Shown in pieces: positions 59,699 through 64,000 of a DNA stretch of 64,000 bases. A program made the position numbers and the translations under genes. The stretch comes from Castanea sativa (lineage: Eukaryota; Streptophyta; Magnoliopsida; Fagales; Fagaceae): positions 87,922,001 through 87,986,000 of the forward strand of contig NC_134013.1 of assembly GCF_040712315.1 (NCBI RefSeq), given 5' to 3'. The notes below the pieces were generated by a model. It searched no databases. It saw only the letters and a list, made by a program, of their open reading frames with translations, and was not told the origin of the DNA. Numbering within the stretch: the first letter of the stretch is position 1; each line of letters opens with the position of its first letter.

Positions 59699-60404
59699 GA
59701 GAAGCAACGGAAAGAATGAGAGAAAAATATAAGCAACGGAGACGAGAGAAAAAAAAGAAAGGAAGCAATGGAGATTAGAGAAAAAAAGAAAGGAAGCAAC
59801 GGAGATTAGAGAAAAAAAGAAGCAACAGAGATGAGATCGGCTGGGTCAGATCGGCTTGCTCTTTTTTTCTTTTTTCTTTTTTTTTTTAATATTTGCTTGT
59901 TCTGATTCAAATTTATTTTAAGAATTGGATTTTTTTTTTTTGTGTTTGGATTATGTGAGAAACGGAGAGAATGATTCAGATCGGCTTCTATTTTTTTTTC
60001 TTGATCTTTAATGTTGTTCTAATTTTTTTTTTTTCTGTTCTTGATCTGCTGGTGTTGTTGTATTGATTTTAGATTTGTTGTTTAAATTATATTAGTTTTA
60101 TGAGAGCAAGAATTGTTTTGTGAGAGAATGAGAGAAAAAAAAAAAAAAAAGGAAGCAACGAAGAGAATGAGAGAAAAAAAGAAATGTGGAGGAGAGAGAA
60201 ATAATTGATATAATAAAGGACAGGATAATTTTTTAATCCCAGAAATGGGATTGCTAATATATAGTAGTTCATCAGATTTGATGAGCAACTGTTCATAAGC
60301 AAAAAAAAAAATCAGGTATAGAGAAGCCATTGGAGACTATTTTTATGGCCTCATTCTCTATTATAGACAATATTTTGCCTTTACCTATACTGCTGGAGAT
60401 GCTC
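59009..60404. mobile_element. PIF/Harbinger-like non-autonomous element, 1.4 kb
   Basis: Ends GAGCATCTCCAGTAG and, inverted, GAGCATCTCCAGCAG, with TAA on both sides (59006-59008 and 60405-60407), the 3-bp duplication of this superfamily. It contains a decayed MITE (59226-59411), a TC microsatellite (59646-59694) and purine-rich AGAGAAAAAAAGAAAGGAAGCAACGG repeats at 59700-59830 and 60120-60200. No transposase. Confidence 0.75.
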
Positions 60405-60520
60405 TAAGCATTCATCTGATGGATTGATGAGCATAGCATATACTAAGTTTCTTTCTCATTAATAGATCTCTTCAAGACATTTAGGTGAAAGACACAATGG
60501 ACTTGAAAAACGTACCATAA

Positions 60521-60915
60521 GAGCATCTTCAATGACTTCTTTACAGCTAATTTTAGAGAGAAAACATTTCAAAAAATTCACTTCAACAGCTTCTCCATCT
60601 CCAATTTTTAGATTAAAATTGCTTCAGTGCTTCTCTACAAGTAGAGAACACTGTAGCGTTTATTGCTCACACTTCAAATGTTTTTAACTATTATAATAAT
60701 CAGTTATTAAATAAAAAAAATGTTGAAAGATGTGTAGTTGTTAAAAAAAGAATAAATAATAAAGAATGAATGAAGAAATAATATTTAAATAAAATGGAGA
60801 AAATGATAGAAAATCTGTTGGAAAGTATATTTGAAAAAATAGATAGATAAATGCTAAATATTACTGTTCACAGTTCAAACAGTACAAAAATTTAGATATG
60901 CTACTAGAGATGCTC
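60521..60915. mobile_element. Harbinger-like MITE, 395 bp
   Basis: Ends GAGCATCTTCAATGA and, inverted, GAGCATCTCTAGTAG, with TAA duplicated (60518-60520 and 60916-60918). The paralogous site near 52783 is empty and has a single TAA. Confidence 0.85.
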
Positions 60916-61074
60916 TAAACCCAAAAATCTCAAGTTTCATTCACCATACTATCGGTCCATGAGGTTTTTGAGATATCTTATGGGTAAGAAGTGGAATAAT
61001 CAAGTTAAAAACTAAGACACCACTTCCTTATATTAAATTAAAAAAAAAAAGTGACAATAAAACGTTGAACATAA

Positions 61075-62708
61075 TTATTTATTTATTTTTGTCAAAATAC
61101 ACCAAAAAAAATACATGAAAGGAATAAAAAAGGAAAGCAAAACACTAGTCACAATATTTACATTAGTAGCAAGCCTTGATTTTTCAGCCAAAACTGCTTG
61201 TGTGCCCTGAACAAAAGCGAGGAACATGGAGAGAAGGGAAAGTACAGTTAACATGAATACACACATAATGGGGTATGCAATACTGGTAAATTTTGTAAAA
61301 AATGCAGCCAAGAAGTGGATAAACATTGAGAGGACTGAGAAACCAAAAGCCATCGAATCATATATCATAAAGGTTCTGAAATCTTCTTTTTTGCTTAAAA
61401 TTGCCACTCCCTCTGAGTCATATCCACCAGGCACTTGGATGGCTGCTGAGAAGGTCACGGTTGCGATGATTGTGGCTACCAGTAAGTTGATGTTGGCAAT
61501 ATTCTGAACATCTAGGTGTGAGTACACAGCTTCTTCTGCTGTTTGTTTCACTTTTGTTCTATCAAGTTCAAGGCCTGCATTTCTCAAGACCTCTGCAGGT
61601 TCTGATGAAGTTGTCTGTTTATCAACCATTTGTTCCAAACTCAGAAGAAAGTCGTCCTTATTCAACTTTGATATGATTATATCCTACAAGAATTTAGAGG
61701 AAACTGTCACCTTTGCCATACTAAGACATCATGCATTATTTACACGAAAGAAGATCTGAAATTGAAGATTTTAATCTATATTTAGATACCTAAGTCAATG
61801 ACTTCATTCATAAAATGAAATATGAATGCATGTATTATTTTTTTAAATTGTTTTATATATCTTTATCTTGCAAGTATTCAACAAATTAGTTTCTCTTCTC
61901 TGATCTTCACTGCAATTCAAACTATGGACCAAAGGGATAGTCATCACTAATTTATTAACTTTTTATGGAACATACTAACTAATGTTCTGTATATTAGTTA
62001 CTTTGTTAAATTGCGTTCTTCTTTAAAACTCCATTTTTAAATTCATAATGATCTTGGAAAAAATACTAAAATGTCAACAAAAGTTATTACTACACTTACC
62101 TGTTTATTCACTGAAAGGTATCAGGGAATGCAGCCATTACTGTACTCTTCATATCAAAATCAAGAGGCTTACCTTTTCATATGACATAAGTCGTTTATCT
62201 GATTGAACAATGTCAATGGTAGTCATCCCTGCTGTGTTTATAGCCATCCGGTCGACTCTCCTGTCATCTGCCAGCATCATCAATAGTGCATAATGCCCTT
62301 TGATGGCAGCTAAATGAAAAGCAGTGTTTCCTTCGCTATCATGCTCATTTATGAGATCCCGGAAAGCCAATTCCTGTAGGAAAAGCTTTACCACATTTCT
62401 CCTTCCACTTTCCACTGCAAGATGAAGAGCAGTCCTATCTCTGTTGTCTAACAATTCACAAGTATCTGGACGTTTTAAAATGATCACTCTCACTACATCA
62501 ATATGCCCTTCTTTTGCTGCAATATGAATAGCACACATTCCTTCTCTGTCCTTCACATAGGCAGTGTAGTTGTGGTCTTCCAAAAATAATTCGACAACTT
62601 GTACATTGCCCATGTATGCAGCATAGTGAAGAGGAATCCATCCAAAGTCATCTGCTTCCAGAATTGCAGATGGACAAATTTTTGTTTCTAACAACTCACC
62701 CACAAACA
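61075..62708 (-). CDS. Ankyrin repeat and PGG domain membrane protein (ACD6-like), two 3' exons
   Basis: Proteins of this type (ACCELERATED CELL DEATH 6 family) are membrane ankyrin proteins linked to salicylic-acid immunity and cell death. Exon 62708-62173 follows TTTTTGTAG and ends SYEK before GTAAGCC; exon 61683-61075 starts with DIIISKL after CTTGTAG. Both fit the same frame (phase 0 junction). The first exon has five ankyrin repeats: GWIPLHYAAYMGN, GMCAIHIAAKEGH, RTALHLAVESG, GNTAFHLAAIKGH, and a partial fifth (GMTTIDIVQ). The second has the PGG domain (VATIIATVTFSAAIQVPGGY) and four membrane helices, ending ILTKINK. No stop or frame break occurs. The first exon needs one base from an upstream exon (maybe 63727-63602), and the true start is not resolved. 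Confidence 0.85.
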
Positions 62709-63188
62709 CTACAAAAACAGAGAGAATTGTGTTGTTAATACTTAGCTAGGTTCAGCATCTATATTGTAGGATATCACTTGAAAATAGAGCCTTATATTGA
62801 GAAAAAAGTATAAAAATAAAGAACTTAATAAGGGTTTCAAGAAATGACACCCCAAAATAGGCTCTACTCCTTTATAAAAAAGGTCATCTCCAGTTTAAAT
62901 AAATTCAATTTCACGGTTCAAATTAAATTTTATAATTTTACTCCATCAAAATTTTAAAAATTCCACAGTTCGATCTAAATTCTTATTCTTCTTAATATGT
63001 ACACTACTATTCGGTTCATTAACTCATATGTAATTTATAATTTAAAAATACTAAAAATTTTAAATTTAAACAAGTTATTGGTGAAATAGTTATTGATCTC
63101 TAGTCATCTTGAAATTTTGCAAGCATAAATGGTATAAGAAAAAAATATAATTTAATGGTGAATTTTTCAAAATAAGTACACTCTTGAT

Positions 63189-63230
<42 letters not shown>

Positions 63231-63601
63231 TGACTGACATAATTAAAGTAAAATTTGTATGCAGTTAGAGAATTAATTAAAGTAAAATTTTATTATGTTT
63301 CCATGTACTAGTGTTAGTTGCAATGTAGAGTTTTTGGAGTATTTGAGGTTTGGGTTTCTTGAGAGTTTTTGTGCCACTGTTACAATAATTTTATTTTCCT
63401 AGTAAAAATTTCTTATCACTGGCGGCATCCAGTATGTAGGGAAATTGTCTAATCACGTAAATTATTGTATTTTTTGTGTGAAAACTTATTGATTTATTTT
63501 TATTTATTGTAATTTGTTTTAATCCTGTAGGAACTATTGCACAACAAGTGGAAACTAAGAAAAATTGTCTGCGAACTGCGAAGGGAGATGCATGTATTTA
63601 C
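62709..63601. other. Likely intron and MITE remnant
   Basis: 63060-63175 resembles the interior of the TIR element at 22175 (CTTGAAATTTTGCAAGCAT). A TA run lies at 63203-63230. Otherwise AT-rich with no coding signal. Confidence 0.45.
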
Positions 63602-63727
63602 CTACTCCTGTCATCCGTTCATATTCTGGGTGAGGAAGCTTGAAAGCAGCACGAAGGAAGTTATTAATGTAGAAGAGGGTATAATTGCGCTGTACAGCCT
63701 TTTCCTTAATGGATATATACTGTTTGC
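63602..63727 (-). CDS. Possible upstream exon of the ankyrin-PGG gene
   Basis: On the minus strand CCCTTGCAG precedes a 126-bp stretch open in one frame (KQYISIKEK ... LPHPEYERMTGV) that ends before GTAAATAC. It ends with one base of a codon, exactly what the next exon at 62708 needs. I do not recognise the peptide as an ankyrin repeat, so the exon is plausible by splice signals and phase only. Confidence 0.3.
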
Positions 63728-63740
63728 CTGCAAGGGATAA

Positions 63741-64000
63741 ATAAGCAGCAACAAAAGTTGGTGAAAATGATATAAATAATCAAGAATATTGTAAGATCTA
63801 AATTTTGAACTTATAGCTTAATTAAGAATCGTATAACTAAAGAATGAATTTCATGATAACTAAATCTTTATTATCAAAAAAGTCAAGAGATTAATTGATT
63901 TTTTGTGTAGCCAGAGATTGAACCTCAAATATCATATTTGATGAGAATAGATTTTACCACTTAAGTTAACTAGAACCCACATTTCAATGATATAATTAAA
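63741..64000. other. AT-rich end of window
   Basis: I see no feature here. Confidence 0.4.

Noticed and set aside
59472..59799. Phe/Ser-rich and Arg-Glu-rich frames on both strands
   Set aside because: They come from T-rich and TC simple repeats within a Harbinger-like element.
63537..63740. 67-codon plus-strand frame
   Set aside because: No similarity recognised, and the opposite strand has splice signals and phase that fit the ankyrin gene.
10490..64000. tRNA, rRNA or snoRNA genes
   Set aside because: I looked for A/B-box and cloverleaf-like words and found none convincing; a covariance search would be decisive.

Overview
This window is nuclear DNA from a flowering plant, probably a woody eudicot. 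Fagaceae-like is my guess from the overall look of the repeats and genes, and it is inference only. The reasons for calling it plant DNA are spliced genes with GT-AG introns, AT-rich intergenic DNA full of LTR retrotransposons and MITEs, and the gene families present: GH19 chitinases, an LRR receptor-like protein, S1-type self-incompatibility homologues (SPH) and an ankyrin/PGG membrane protein. I see no tRNA, rRNA or CRISPR array. Most genes here are broken or duplicated.

Layout. (1) 1-10481: one large Ty3/gypsy retrotransposon of the Tat type on the minus strand. It has a 5' LTR, a primer binding site, a decayed gag-pol with two RNase H domains, a ~151-bp tandem array after pol, and an extra spliced gene (PF04195-like) on the opposite strand. 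Its 3' LTR lies left of the window. (2) 10482-37060: a GH19 chitinase and LRR receptor-like protein (RLP) cluster. A chitinase with one nonsense codon (11375-12566) is followed by three decayed copies of a chitinase-then-RLP cassette at about 17.2-20.7, 23.6-29.2 and 33.8-37.05 kb, with the two genes facing tail to tail. The cassettes are broken by solo LTRs, some nested, with target-site duplications, and by exon inversion, internal deletion and microduplication. The middle RLP has a long open frame that lacks only an intact start region. (3) 37.5-40.4 kb: a 1.8-kb Mutator-like element and two nested Mutator-type MITEs, with 9-bp duplications. (4) About 40.4-61 kb: a tandem duplication of a unit with one SPH gene between inverted-repeat arms. 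The SPH core is flipped in the second unit. A nearly intact 6.9-kb Copia element (45772-52662) sits in the first unit. A solo LTR, a PIF/Harbinger-like element and a MITE sit in the second. (5) 61.0-63.7 kb: the 3' exons of a minus-strand ankyrin-PGG gene (ACD6-like) that may continue right of the window.

How it fits together. Chitinases and RLPs act in pathogen response, and ACD6-like proteins in cell-death and immune signalling, so this looks like a defence-gene neighbourhood that grew by segmental duplication and was then eroded by retroelements. The only structurally intact protein genes are the two SPH genes and the ankyrin-PGG exons. The most unusual signals are the repeated chitinase-RLP cassette, the flipped SPH core, the antisense spliced gene inside the Tat element, and a promoter layout (palindrome pair upstream of a TATA box) shared by four different solo LTRs.
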